DNA of 64,000 nucleotides from Deroplatys truncata (GCA_030765065.1 CM060981.1:230461152-230525151), one strand, 5' to 3'. Numbered from the stretch's first letter, positions 32,468 through 43,704 are shown. The notes: a model not told the origin generated them from the letters alone. Numbers and translations are program-made.

Positions 32468-33080
32468 TTAACTCCTAGCATCTCTCCACGTTTCCCCTAT
32501 CTCTTCCGTATAAAGCGTATTCCTCTCTCCTTCAGCTGTCTAGCCTAGCATCTCTCCTTGGTTTCCTACCTCACCTGTATAAACTCACTTTCCCCTTCTT
32601 CAGTATCTATCTAGCCTAGCATCTCTCCCCGTTTCCCATATATTCCGCATATAAACGCATACTGTACTCCTCAACCTCTATCTAGACTAGTACCTCTCCT
32701 CGTATTCCCTACCTCTCTCATATAAGACGCATTCCCCTACTTCAGCTCCTGTCTAGCCTAGCATCGGCCCTCATATCCCCTATCTCTCGCATATAAACGT
32801 ATACTCTATCATTCAAACCTCCTAGCCTAATACCTCTCCTCGGTTTGCTATCTCTCCCATATAAAGTATTATTCTACCCTTCAAGCCCTATTTAGTATAG
32901 CATCTTTCCGCGTATTCCCTATCTCTCTCGTATAAAGCGTATCCCGCCCTCCTTCAGCATCTGTCTAGCCTAGCATCAGCCCCGGTATTCCCTATCTCTC
33001 CCATATAAACGCATTTTCCTCCTTGAACCGTCGCATCTACCCTCGTTTTCCCTATCCTTTCCCATATAAATGCAAAAAAA
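32468..33080. repeat. 71-bp minisatellite
   Basis: TCTAGCCTAGCATCTCTCC recurs at 32539, 32610 and 32681 and, diverged, onward; about nine units of 71 bp. Each unit also has CCCATATAAA or a variant. The last unit runs into the right inverted repeat of the Polinton remnant. The left inverted repeat keeps only one to two units. Confidence 0.9.
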
Positions 33081-33114
33081 TGGCCCAGCTTCCCCATAAT
33101 ATGCTACTAGTCCC

Positions 33115-33675
33115 ATTATTCAGATCTGCGTGTGCATGGTCGCAATCGGACTAAATGCTACTGTAGTGGTGAACTATTATGTTACTTTGTGTGTTAGTAT
33201 ACCAGGAAACCATAAACGGTTACTCTTTAGCAATTAACATGTGACTAAGGAGGAGGAATCGGCCTGCCTGACAGTGAAGTCTTTATAAACAGTTTTAAAT
33301 GAGAATGAGGCGTGAAATGATTTTGGGCAAGGCTAACGCTAACGAATTTAGCAATGGTCTCAAAATATAATTGTCTATATGCTGTGATCCTGAAAGTCTC
33401 ATCAGTGGCTCTAAAGGCAGACCATGTGAGGCTGTCGCTGTAACAACAGCTAATGCCCTTCTGGGTGTATCCCTCCAGTACTGTTCTCTGTCGTAAAGAG
33501 AAAACAAAAACATCATGATCAATCCTTCCTAATAGCTGACCTCCTGTTTCATTAACGTAATGCATGACTTATGACTAGAGCCGGGATGTTAAGGCAAAAT
33601 GCCTTCTTTACTGGATGGTAATAAATGAAAGATTGTGTAGATATAATCGTGTTTTGAGGTATTTGGAAGTGATAA
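33115..33675. other. No gene recognised
   Basis: A 106-codon minus-strand frame (33245-33565) has no recognisable motif, and an overlapping frame competes with it. I do not call either. Confidence 0.4.
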
Positions 33676-33679
33676 GCAA

Positions 33680-34650
33680 AAAAATCTGATGTGTTACACT
33701 CACATGACTTTCTCTACTCTTGTACAAGCTATTTTTACAAACTCTTATTCTCCATCTATTTCATATTAATCGAGATAAACATTTGCAGAAACGATCTTTT
33801 GACATGCAAAGAGAATTACATTTTACACATAGCGACCAGTTCTAAAAATATTTGACTATGGCTTAAGGCCTACTCAGTTCTCCTTGTTTTGTATTTGCAA
33901 GGGCAATATAGAAATACAGTAGCCTTTAAGCATTCGACACATATCTTAATAGCTGGTTGCTAGGTGCAGCACCATTCTCTTTGCCACAGATTAATACTCT
34001 TTGCATATCCAAGACAAAAAACTGAATAACGAATTCCCATTTGAGAAAAGTATTGAAAAATTTAAGGGAATAACAAGCAATATCTCGAAAATGGTTCACT
34101 CAACAACAAAAATGTATATGACATAAATTGTGTATTTTAACGCGATCTACATTTTTTGTGTAGTAAAATTTTGTCTATCTCTTATGGTTTATCATTTATG
34201 CAATCACAATGAAGAATACTTTTGGAGACATTCCCAGAAAATTCAAGATATACATTTTATTTGTCATAAAAGTATCTTAAAGATATGATATTTTAATCAA
34301 AATCGTTAGAGCCATTTTTGAGAAAATTGAAATTTTCGAAAAATGTTCATGTAAAGGGTAGTCTGGGATGGGGGGATTTTCTTGAAAACCTTCGTGTCGC
34401 ATCTCTGGAAGATACTGAACCTAAATACCAAGTTTGGTGTTTATCCGACTGTTCGTTTCTGAGTTATGCTGTTCACAGACACACAGACACACACACGGAC
34501 ATGTTTCCAAAAATGCTTTTTTTTTAATTCAGGGGGTCTCAAAACATATATTTCCGGTGAAATTTCGGTATGGAATTTTTGGGTGGAATACAATACTTCC
34601 CCTACTTACTATAAGTAGTAGAAAAAGTAGGTAATAAAAACTGGTCGTAT
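33680..34650 (+). mobile_element. 0.95-kb CA-bearing interspersed repeat, near-complete copy
   Basis: Starts GTGTTACACTCACATGACTT and ends ACTTACTATAAGTAGTAGAA. Very similar to the copy at 14795-15660 over its whole length. Contains short CA runs at 34478-34497. Confidence 0.8.
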
Positions 34651-34734
34651 ATTCCTTTTTAAGGTATTAGCGCCCTATTTTAATTATAAATGACAATTTT
34701 TGGATTTTTAAAATCCTCCTTTTTGTTGTCCTAC

Positions 34735-35000
34735 GTGGTGTAGTGGCTACCATGCTAGCCTCTAGTTCCCGAGGTCGCGGGTTCAAGCCCGGCGGAGGGC
34801 GATGGAGTTTTTCGGGCGTAAGAATCCTTAGCAAGGCTTCCTTCGGAAGGGAAGTACAGCCGGTGGTCCCGTGTCTAGATTTGCGGCACGTAAAAAAGCC
34901 TCAAGCCTGATAAAGAGGCCTGTGAGCAAAATTACCGGTCTTTCGCGCTCAACATAGAATGGGACGCTAAGGCCCACATCAGTTAAAGAGCGTCCATGAA
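34735..35000 (+). repeat. tRNA-derived SINE
   Basis: The head resembles a tRNA gene with the internal pol III promoter. GTGGTGTAGTGGCTA serves as A box and GGGTTCAAGCCCGG as B box, at tRNA-like spacing. It is followed by a non-tRNA body containing CTTCCTTCGGAAGGGAAGTA and GTGTCTAGATTTGCGGCACG, and an AT-rich end. The tRNA-like part is diverged and there is a long unrelated body, so I call a SINE and not a tRNA gene. Confidence 0.75.
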
Positions 35001-35099
35001 TAAAATTCGATTTAATTATTAGCTTAACTTTCTTCTATTAATTTTAAATGTTTCTATTACTTGTGTATGTACACATTACATGCATCCGGATCATGCTCC

Positions 35100-36130
35100 A
35101 ATTCCACATACAACAGTGGCAAGGAATGTAAGAAAATTTACTGAAACCGAAAGCGTAAAGGGCTTACAAGATCAAGTCGCCTGAAAAGTGCAACTACGAG
35201 GATACATCATTGGATGTTCTCCTCCGTGCGCAAGAAAATCCAAAAGTATCTACAACAAATTGATATTAGAATCCAATATAAGCCAAAGACCAGTGAAAAT
35301 ACTTTAAAAAAACAGGTTACATCCTTAAAAAATTCGAGTTTTGCCCGAAATTTCAGAGGACAATCTTGATAGATGAATGCAGTTTTGTAAATAATGATGG
35401 AGCCGATTAATAACAATCCGCTTTTTAAGACAAACTATATTCTCAGATGAAGCCATGTTCTGTCTGAATAGATTTGTCAACAGACAGAACTGCCGACACT
35501 GGTCACACGTAAATTCCTAATGGATAAAGAAGAACCGCGTGCAATAAACACAGAAAGTTAATGTTTGGGCTGGTATTGTTGGTATTATTGCTCCCTTTCT
35601 CTTTAGAAAAATGCTAACCTTAATAGATACTTGCGATTGCTTCAAAATCAAGTAGTACTGGCCATTACAAGCTTGTTTCTACATCCAGTCAACTATTGGC
35701 TACCCAAAGATGACATCTTTTCCAACAAGATGGACCTCCAACTCACTTTGGATAGAATGGTCGTCAGCACTTCGATCAGGTTTTCTCCAAACGATGAATT
35801 GGTTAGAGAGCTCACATAGAGTGACCGCAAGATCTCCAGATTAGTTGCCTTTGGACTTCTTTTTGTGGGGTCATTTGAAGTCAGTGACATATCAAAACAG
35901 ACATAGAAGATCTGCAACATTGAATATTAAAACAATGAGAGACATTCCTAAATCCTGGTTAAGTCATTCCTTAAATGGTTTCTGTGGTCGACTATCGAAT
36001 GTCGCATTGTGCTACAAGTTTGAACACAGTATTTTGAAGATGAACTACGTTTATTTTTCTCTTGTTTTGCTTCTTCTTTTATTTTTGCGGGCACTTGTTG
36101 AAAAGCTATTGAAGCGTGCTATCTGAATCT
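35100..36130 (+). pseudogene. Mariner/Tc1-family transposase, decayed
   Basis: Plus-strand pieces in different frames: TIFSDEAMFCLNRFVNRQNC (first Asp motif, about 35435), LRLLQNQVVLAI, an FFQQDGPPTHF region at about 35720 (second Asp), then PLDFFLWGHLKSVTYQN at about 35850 (third motif, damaged by a stop). The N-terminal part at 35100-35400 is recognisable but broken. The 3' end reads ACAGGGTGTAACGTTT near 36145, a common end type in this group. Stops and frameshifts exclude activity. Confidence 0.8.
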
Positions 36131-36543
36131 GTAAAAACATACAGGGTGTAACGTTTAAAATAAGTAACAAAACCGGAAGCTGTAAAATATCGGTAATATA
36201 ATTTTTGAGTTCCCTGTAGGTACATGACTTTCTCCGAGCACCGAAGTTCGTGTTAATCACCCACATGGTTCAAAAGTTATTTAGGTGGTGTGAGACTTAA
36301 ACTAATCCTGTATAATTAAATTATAGGATTCCAGTTACTGATATTTAATTTTAAAATTAATTTACTATCTTAATCTAGAGATAGAGTAACTTATATTGTT
36401 TTGTTATTGGGGAAGTTAAGTTGTGTTATTTATGACAGGACTGATATCACCTTATGAAGTCATACACGTTGGTAATATAATTCAGTGTATAGGCCTTGAT
36501 ATAAAAGGATGCTGATGTGACCTTTTCTGTTACTTAATTTCAG

Positions 36544-36714
36544 GTAAACCAACAAATATTTCCTGTTGAAACATATTCTCGCCTAGTGGAATTGGTTGTA
36601 GTGTTCTTAGTTACTGATCTGCTACGATATAAACCAATTATTATCGTTGAAGGGCTAGCAGGAGTAATAACATGGGTCCTCCTCATCTGGGGTGAAACTG
36701 TTTTCAGCATGCAG
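36544..36714 (+). CDS. SLC19-family vitamin transporter, exon A (of six seen)
   Basis: A 57-codon exon between TTTCAG and GTAAGC, starting and ending in phase 0. It begins VNQQIFPVETYSRLVELVVV and contains TDLLRYKPIIIVEGLAG, then WVLLIWGETVFSMQ. The Y-S-L, FLVTD-LRYKP and EGL motifs match transmembrane helices 2-3 of SLC19 proteins (thiamine and reduced-folate carriers of the plasma membrane, 12 membrane segments). The first helix should be encoded by an upstream exon, which I cannot find between the transposons to the left. Which vitamin is carried cannot be told here. Confidence 0.88.
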
Positions 36715-36999
36715 GTAAGCGTTTATAAAAAGTTAGTTTTATATAAAGTTAAAACTAATTATATGTATAGGCCTTAAAAGTGACACTTCATGTTTCTATG
36801 CTTGGAAATAGGGGAGGGAATAGGAGGGAAAAGAGAAGCTGTTCCAGAAAGAGATAGTAATAATGATGATGATGAATGGATCTTGATATTGCTATATAAA
36901 TTTGGTCAAATATTTAGAACTTTGGACCTCTTGAATGTGAGGGAAATATGCTACCCCACACCACAAAAGCGGGCTTTGTTTTGGATACTATTATCATAG

Positions 37000-37610
37000 T
37001 GGTAATTATGATAGAGGTCAAAGCATTTTTTCTATTGCTTTATCTTCTTTTCTTTGTATCCTATCCACTTCCACCTTCAGTTTCTTACTTTTATTGTAAT
37101 TTCTTTTTGATTCGTTATTTTCCATAATTCTAAATTTGAAATTGTATCCGACATTTTATTCTTATAATTCTTCTTAAACATTTGTTGACAAATGTTTGTA
37201 ATTTGCTAAATTATTTTACTTGTTTTCCACATTTCATAGGCATATAATAAAACTGATGTCACATAACTGTTGAAAATGTTAATTTTAGTACATCTTTATA
37301 CAACATTATATTTCCAGATTGAATATAATAGAACACAAGCACTATTTGCTTTCTTTATTCTATTAGCATCTTCAAGGGCTCCACCATCATTATCAGTTAT
37401 ACTAGCTAGGTATTTGAGTTCCTGAACAGTATCAATATTTTTCTAATCTATTATAGTTTTGCTTGTTTTCTTACTATTTAGTCTCATATCTTTAATTTTC
37501 TTTATATTAATTTTTGTATAAGTCTTCTTTATTACTTCTAATAGAGTATTCACTTTATTTGCATATCATCAAAATTATGGGAGAACAGCAAACATCCCAT
37601 TTGAACATCA
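37000..37610 (-). pseudogene. Non-LTR retrotransposon, reverse-transcriptase 3' part
   Basis: The minus strand gives broken frames with IDTVQELKYLASITDNDGG, EDANRIKKANSACVLFY and YVTSVLLYAYEMWK, the region after the reverse-transcriptase palm in many arthropod LINEs. Several stops and shifts are present. It lies in the intron between transporter exons A and B. Confidence 0.7.
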
Positions 37611-38179
37611 ATCTTGTTCATTCACCATCTGATATGACCTACCTGGTTAAGGCCATTAAACTTCAAGCAAGCAAAAGAATAAAGAAATAAAAATAAAATA
37701 ATAAAATAAAGAAATAAAAAAATAAACCATTTTAAAATTCAAGCATTTTTATTAGTGTAAATGACATATATAATTCCAAATGTACAGTATTGATAAAAAA
37801 GAACAAACCAACAATACAGCACAATATAAATTTTGTTTGGCATGTTGTTTTAAAAGTGAGATCTATAAGCCTAAAACAGTATTTTTCTCTTGAAAATTCT
37901 GGAACTTAATGAGATGTAAGGTTTTAGGTTCACAGACAGTAAGACTACAAGCATACAAATGAAATGATGACACAGATAAGTCCAGAATTTGTCATTTGCA
38001 TCCATCCTGTATTCACCTATTGACCTCTAAAAATATTGGAAAACCTTGCCTAGGGCAACAAGTCCTAACCAAGAAACAGTTCTTGAAGAAGTAGAGGACA
38101 CAACACTATGTAAAAAAAGCAGACTTTCATCATGTATCTTAAATATAATAAGTTTAAATATGGATATATATTTTTCCAG
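37611..38179. other. Intron sequence, nothing recognised
   Basis: AT-rich, with an A-rich AATAAAATAAAG tract near 37690. Confidence 0.5.
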
Positions 38180-38393
38180 GTGATGGAAGCTTTTTTTGGT
38201 TTATTTATTGCTACAGAAGTAGCCTATTACACCTATATCTATGCCCAAGTGGATAGGGATCACTACCAGAAAGTAACAAGCCACACAAGAGCAGCATTTT
38301 TATTTGGTCGTTGCATGACTGGTGTTGTGTCACAAATTCTAATCTCTTTTGAGATTATGGATTTCTATCAGCTGAATTTCATCAGTCTTGCAG
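38180..38393 (+). CDS. SLC19-family vitamin transporter, exon B
   Basis: A 214-nt exon between TTCCAG and GTAAGT, starting in phase 0 and ending after one base of a Gly codon. It reads VMEAFFGLFIATEVAYYTYI, then YAQVDRDHYQKVTSHTRAA and LFGRCMTGVVSQILISF. The ATEVAYYTYIY and YQKVTS-RAA motifs are highly characteristic of SLC19 transporters and cover helices 4-5. It joins exon A in frame. Confidence 0.92.
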
Positions 38394-38885
38394 GTAAGTC
38401 AAGTTACATTAATGACCATTATTTGCACATCATACAATGTTCTCACTTTGAAGCATTATGCCTGGCTCTCATATTATTTCACTTTATGATATGCTTATTA
38501 CTTTCCATATCACTTACCTAATGTAGAGGAAATACTAGATTTCAAGAAATAATTGATATGCCTTGCACTGAGAAAACAAAGCACCGAATGTCTTTTAAAT
38601 TCATAAGAAAAACGTCTTCTCTGTCTATTTATGCACTTATATGTGAAGGAAGTGAGCATCTTTTGGGTATTTTAAAGCACACATTTTCAGAAGAAAACAT
38701 CAGTTTGCTTAGAAGAAATTCCATTACTTATTTGCTCAAAAATATTTAACAATTTTATTTCTGATTGTATGTATTAATGCTTTAAGAGGTAATGCACATT
38801 TATATAGGTAGGTACCAATTTCTTGTATAATATAATTATGACATTCTGATTTTTCTTATGTAACTTCAAATGAATTTGAGATATA
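38394..38885. other. Intron sequence, nothing recognised
   Basis: AT-rich; the read-through of exon B past its splice donor is not coding. No repeat was identified. Confidence 0.5.
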
Positions 38886-38889
38886 TAGA

Positions 38890-39560
38890 AAACCCATCCA
38901 TGAGGACATTTACCAAAGAAAGAAAGAACAATCTCAAATCACACCAAAAAGCAATATTCAACAGCTTTACAGCTTTATCCATAGATTAGTAAACTTATCA
39001 CTCCAAGAAAATGAATACAACAGGGAATATCAACATATTCAGAAAGTAGCCACATAGATTGGATTCAGCACACATATATTGGACAAACTAATACAAAAGA
39101 CAAAAAAAAATGGTAATGGATATCGCCACTCTTTACAACAGAGATATCTCACTGGAAAGATATAGTAGTTTCACATTTCACCCAACAATTTATAACAAAT
39201 TCAATAAACTGTGTCTAGAATATGGCATAAAATTGCCTCTATACAAAAAACTCAACCTCAGCAACTTACATCATCCGCTACAGGGCACTATGCTGAACAC
39301 TAAGAAATCGGGATTTATCAGATTGTTTGTGAAGACTATCACAAAATATACAAAAGAAAAATTAAGAGAAACCTACGAACTAGGCTTAAGGAACAGCTAA
39401 GAAATTTAAAACTTAAGCAAATAGACAAATCTGCAGTAGCCCATTAGTTTTGTTCAGCAGAACATAACATTAAACGGGAAATAAAGCTTTTAAAACATGC
39501 CGAACACCAGCAGAACTGAAAGAATGGGGAAAAATGATCATAGAGTACCTAATGTACTTT
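38890..39560 (+). pseudogene. Penelope-like element fragment
   Basis: Broken plus-strand frames give SFTFHPTIYNKFNKLCLE, YGIKLPLYKKLNLSNLHH and KKSGFIRL, then in another frame KRNLRTRLKEQLRNLKLKQI and DKSAVAH. The order (connector, K-SG-Y start, then RRN-TRLKEHL and DKSAVAxH) matches the GIY-YIG endonuclease end of Penelope-like retroelements. Stops and frameshifts are present. It is intronic. Confidence 0.6.
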
Positions 39561-39789
39561 TAAATTCTGCTGGTAGATGATAGTTACTAGAAGCTAGATG
39601 GCAGTACAACCGACACTAAACTAGAGGATTCCCTTCCTGACACTAGCGGATATGCAGCTGGTGACAGGGACAAACATCTTTGAAATGTGTTCTGAGTGAA
39701 AACTTAGTAAATGAAATTAATGTATACTAATCCACTCCCAATTTCAATTATTAGTACTAAATTACAGTTGATGTATACTTTGATGAAAA

Positions 39790-40175
39790 TGCAGTAGCAG
39801 AGGAGTAAAATAATGATGCAGCCCTAATGCTGCTGACATATTTGATTGTCAGGAGTGTCATCAAAAAAGCCAGTTACAGTGTAAGTGTTGTTGGAGAGGA
39901 TGTGAATCTGCTTCTTAAAGTTCTGACATCCACAGACTGAAGCATATTCTTCTACAAGCTAGGCCACAGAAAGATAAAGCACAGGTGTTTTCTGTACTTA
40001 CCCATACAGACAGATGGCACCCTGAGTCTTCAGTCATGGAATGTCAGCAGAGAAAGCCAAAGATCATCAGCGGTGAAAGCCAAAGTCTGGAGTTAACGCT
40101 GGCACTGATGTTCACAAAATTCATAACTGTTGTTCTGCTTCCTCATGCAACAATAACACAGAAAAGTAAATAATA
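39790..40175 (+). pseudogene. Transposon-derived fragment with VVGEDVNLL motif
   Basis: The plus strand reads ALMLLTYLIVRSVIKKA, SVSVVGEDVNLLLKVL and SIFFYKLGHRKIKHR. A D-D-LIV, VVGEDVDLL, IFFLKPG order is familiar to me from a repetitive arthropod protein family of unclear type. Stops break it. The assignment is weak. Confidence 0.35.
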
Positions 40176-40199
40176 GTATGCCTACCAGTCTATTCAGTT

Positions 40200-41080
40200 A
40201 AACGGTCACTCTCAGGTACTGTAAGTGCCATTGTTCGCTTAAATTGGACTATTTACAAAATTAAAGTTTGCACTACCACTCATTACCACTTCTCTAGCAT
40301 CGCTCAATGTTGTACAAATCCTGTTTGGTTAGCAGATGTAACCTTTCTAAATTGCAAACAGATATTGAGTCTCGTATTTTATGAAGTACCTATAGCGTGA
40401 AAAGGCTTTTTGTTAGCAATATCTGCAGGTATACTGTTTCTTTCATTGTTTTGTCAATCCCAAGTGAGCTAATTCATGCTGGTGACCAACATGAGTCAAA
40501 ACAAATTTGACTTTGCATACTCCATGTTGATCCTAATGATTCTTTATCTTTGCAGGACATACTACAGCAATTTTATTGCCCCCTTGTCTGTCACCTTTGC
40601 TTTTAGAGACAAAATTCCCTAAGCGTTGACATTCATAATAATGTTTTGCAGTATTATCAGCAGCAGTGTAAGAACCAGGATTTTTCACAAAACACGACTC
40701 AGTTTCTTGTTTCCAACTTTTGAAGTCATCAATTGATGAGAATTCCAGTTCTTCCGACTTGACTCATACTTCATGTACCAGTTCCAAGCTTTCATTTAAA
40801 ATACTTTCCGCTGTTCCTTCGTAATCACAAAAGTAGCACATCAGTGATATTTTTGCAGATAGTCCGTCGCCATGATAATTGTGCTGATGATGTTTGAAAT
40901 TATATTCATAATTGAAATTCTTGTTGCAAATTTTACACTTATAGGTGTATGAATGTTCACTTTTTAGGAGAGGTACAATGGCACTTAACTTTTTGGAATG
41001 CACTTTAGAAACTTGTTGCCACAAGTTCTTATTATACTTATATGTTTTCCCACACTAAGAACATGCAAACTGTTTTGTTT
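40200..41080 (-). pseudogene. C2H2 zinc-finger transposon protein, decayed
   Basis: The minus strand from about 41080 reads LWQQVSKVHSKKLSAIVPLL, YKCKICNKNFNYEYNFKHHQ with HNYHGD (C2H2 finger), ESILNESLELVHEV-stop, DDFKSWKQETESCFVKNPGS, HYYECQRLGNF and VCKVKFVLTHVGHQHELAHL. The YYxCxRxG and C-V-THxGH part resembles the FAR1/FLYWCH-like DNA-binding domain seen in MULE-related elements. Three or more stops are present. It lies in the long intron between exons B and C. Confidence 0.5.
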
Positions 41081-41356
41081 CACTCATAATGAAGATAATT
41101 CTCCACTTAAAAATTCATTAATGCACATTAAGAAAACGTTCGCTCAATTAACACATTCTATGCATACACATTAAACAAATCACCATGCTAATAATAACAC
41201 ACAAAATATCCACAATGCTACAGGCCTGGTGGAGGCAGGAACTGTGCATTGTAACCATTAGGACATCTTAGGAGGTCTGAGGTCATAGGACGGCGTCTGT
41301 TTGTAATGCTGTTTTCTGTAAACCAACAGCATAAAGGCTTTAAAGATGTCATACTA

Positions 41357-42040
41357 CGAGGGCTATTATTTTTCAACCTCCGATCGCGCAGGAGCGCAAC
41401 CACACGAGCGGTGGAAACTGTTTGTGCATGGAGAGCGACTGCGCATTCCCCCCCCCCCACTCTACCCTCAGCCACAGCCAACTTCACCTTGCCATTGTGA
41501 GCAGAGTTTTTGGCACGGAAATATGGCCGCTACGACTGACTCTACCGCCAAATGTGAGTTGCGTAGTGTTTATTGCGAGACAGTACGACGACTGCAGAGA
41601 GCCATACAGAACAAACGAAGAGGCTAGCTGACACCTGGGGTTGTCTTGATTCATGACAATGCCCGCCCTCACAGTGCTCCTGTCACTCAACAAATTCTTC
41701 AGGAATTTCGATGGGACATTTTCGACCACCCGCCATACAGCCCTGATTTGGCGCCGAGCGATTTTCACCTCTCCCCTGGACTGAAAAAGTGTTTGGGAGG
41801 GCGGAACTTTGAGAATAATGAAGTCCTTCAAACCAACGTCCGTACCTATCTTATCTCACTGGCGGCAACATACTGTGCGGAAGGGATCGAAAAGCTTGTC
41901 CATAGGTATGACAAACGCCTCAACCTTAATGGCGATTATATTGAAAAGTAAATGCATTTGTACCTAACATTTGGTAATAAATTTATTTGGCTATGTATTC
42001 TTGTCTTTTAATCGGAGGTTGAAAAAAAAAATAGCCCTCG
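41357..42040 (+). mobile_element. Internally deleted mariner, TA target duplication
   Basis: Ends are CGAGGGCTATTATTTTTCAA and an inverse near-copy (AATAGCCCTCG), flanked by TA (41355-41356 and 42041-42042). Inverted repeats are about 28 nt. At 684 bp it is half the length of an intact mariner. Confidence 0.9.
41523..41951 (+). pseudogene. Mariner transposase with internal deletion
   Basis: From the ATG at 41523 it reads MAATTDSTAKCELRSV and then jumps to YCETVRRLQRAIQNKRRG, a sequence from far downstream in intact mariner proteins. After one in-frame TAG at 41625 the same frame continues with VVLIHDNARPHSAPVTQQIL (second catalytic Asp), YSPDLAPSDFHL (third) and HRYDKRLNLNGDYIEK at the natural C terminus. 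The first catalytic Asp and most of the DNA-binding half are deleted. Only the deletion and a single stop spoil the frame, so the copy looks young. Confidence 0.85.
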
Positions 42041-42119
42041 TATTTGCCTATGCATTCACAAGTGTGATATCCTTTTTTTCCGGAAGAGTAAAATAGCAAA
42101 TTGCAAACTGCTGTTATTT

Positions 42120-42612
42120 GAGATATTGTATTCATTAGCAGGCATGTTCAACCATCTAAATTCGGTGCATCAAGAGGAGCAGAAGCAGGACATAGATTTC
42201 TCTTGACTCTGTGTGGAGCTTTCCCTGCTGTAAGGTTCCTCAAATTGCAACGGGTACCATACTGTCACAAAGCCTGTCTCCAATATGAAGCCAGAGCTAG
42301 CATCCCGCCTTCCCAAAGAAGGAACAGCTATGCAAGCCCCATTTTGGGTTTTCCACCAAGTGAAACTTTGGATAGGAAATGAGCTACTAGCTGAACTTTG
42401 CAGTTGAGAGCGTAGGCAAGTTGCTCATCTACCACCTTGAGGCTGTCCTCTACCTCAAATTTTTGAGATACACCACTGGTCATGGAAACAAGTGTGGATG
42501 CAGGAAAATGGGCATTAGTCACACTGCCATCTTTAACCACTATAAATGATACAGAGGGTTGTTCACAATCTATGGTAACAAATTTAAGACCCCTTACCCT
42601 ATGAAAAACCAT
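42120..42612 (-). pseudogene. Unrecognised retroelement or virus-like coding fragment
   Basis: The minus strand from 42612 is open for 94 codons: VTIDCEQPSVSFIVVKDGSV, then FPASTLVSMTSGVS, VVDEQLAYALNCKVQLVAH and SLGGKPKMGLA. It continues after a stop with CNLRNLTAGKAPHRVKR. The DEQLAYALNxKVQL phrase feels like the stem region of envelope-like glycoproteins found in some arthropod retroelements and endogenous viral sequences, but I cannot confirm this and give it low weight. It abuts a Tc1-like transposase remnant on the same strand. Confidence 0.3.
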
Positions 42613-42616
42613 GCCT

Positions 42617-43700
42617 TCACCAGCAGTGATGTTCTATCTGGCAGCCTTTAGCAGGAGATATCAATCTGCAGCACAGTTTCCACTGCAGCAAACTGCTACA
42701 AAATACAGGGATGTCCAGTTTATCCCATTCCTCCTGGCAGCTTTCCAGAGACCATCTAAAGCTCACAGCTGTCTGCTTCCAAGGACTCCTTTCAGTAACC
42801 CAAATGCACAAAATGCATCTGTGGTGCATCAGATGACTTAACACAGATGTCGCTGAAAAGTATTGATTGTATTCCCATTTCTCTTCTATGTTCTCAAAAA
42901 ATTTGTAGGTTGAAGCAGACGTATGGCTTGATGCCTTATCCTGATGCAACCAGACTTTATTTACATCTGCATCATAGAGAGCAGGGATTTCTGTATGGAA
43001 AATTGGCATTAGGACGTTAGTCTGATAATATGCCAAGTTGATTTTCACATTTTTATGTACTCGACGAATGGCTAATTTGCCATTGTGTCTGTACCTTGCT
43101 ATTACCATGAAACCATTGGGGAAAGTTTTGTTAGCTTCCTTATACCAACTTTAGGATCTTTTTTCTCCTCTTGGTTGGTAATGTAGAGCCTAAGGTTTGT
43201 TGCAGTCACTTAGATAAACATATGTCTCGCCTAAAAAGACAACAAACATCCATTTTTCACCAGCTAAGTATCATTCATACTGCTTTCTGCTGTTAGTGGC
43301 ACGTTCTACAATGTGTTTAGGCAACAGCTTATATCCCCGGCTCTTATGGCACTTTTTTAGATTCAAATCCTGGTTGATTGTGGTGTTCACAGTAGTAACA
43401 GAGATCCCTAATTACAGGGCAATGGCCCTCTGAGTTGCAGGATTTGGTCCAGAGGCATGGCCCTTCACCTTCCAAATTTTCTTTGGGGTATAACTGGTAA
43501 CTGGTTGTGGATTTGTTTCTTGCCCTTTGGAATAAGTCCTGATGTGACCTTACCTTTTTTGTTGAGTGCACATGAGATCACTTTCTTGGATATGGTAAAA
43601 CCATGCCTCTTGCACTGCTTAATAATCTTAGAATACAAGTATTTTGCGACAGAAAGGGCAATAATGTACCCTTATCAGAATGGTTCTATTTTTGATGCCA
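42617..43700 (-). pseudogene. Tc1/mariner-like transposase, decayed
   Basis: Minus-strand frames read VNKVWLHQDKASSHTSASTY (second catalytic Asp in WLHQDKASSH), a SPDASPMDFCAFG-like region near 42830 in a shifted frame, and further on KVNLAYYQTNVL-like and RYRHNGKLAIRRVHKNVKIN blocks that precede it. The N-terminal half at 43344-43571 reads QRARNKSTTSYQLYPKENLE in another frame. Multiple shifts and stops are present. It is intronic to the transporter gene. Confidence 0.7.
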
Positions 43701-43704
43701 TTTG

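Larger units (their letters stand above)
30300..33108. mobile_element. Internally deleted Polinton/Maverick element
   Basis: Ends AGTAGTATATTATTGGGGAAG and CTTCCCCATAATATGCTACT are inverted copies flanked by AGTCCC. Inverted repeats extend about 110 bp (30300-30410 and 32999-33108). They hold ACGAGGGTAGATGCGACGG on the left and its inverse on the right. A fragment resembling Polinton-type polymerase B lies next to the left repeat. A 6-bp duplication, AG start and polymerase B are the Polinton signature. At 2.8 kb it has lost most of the usual 15-20 kb. Confidence 0.8.

Noticed and set aside
34735-34810. A true tRNA gene
   Set aside because: A and B boxes are present, but the acceptor stem does not close well and an unrelated body follows, as in a SINE.
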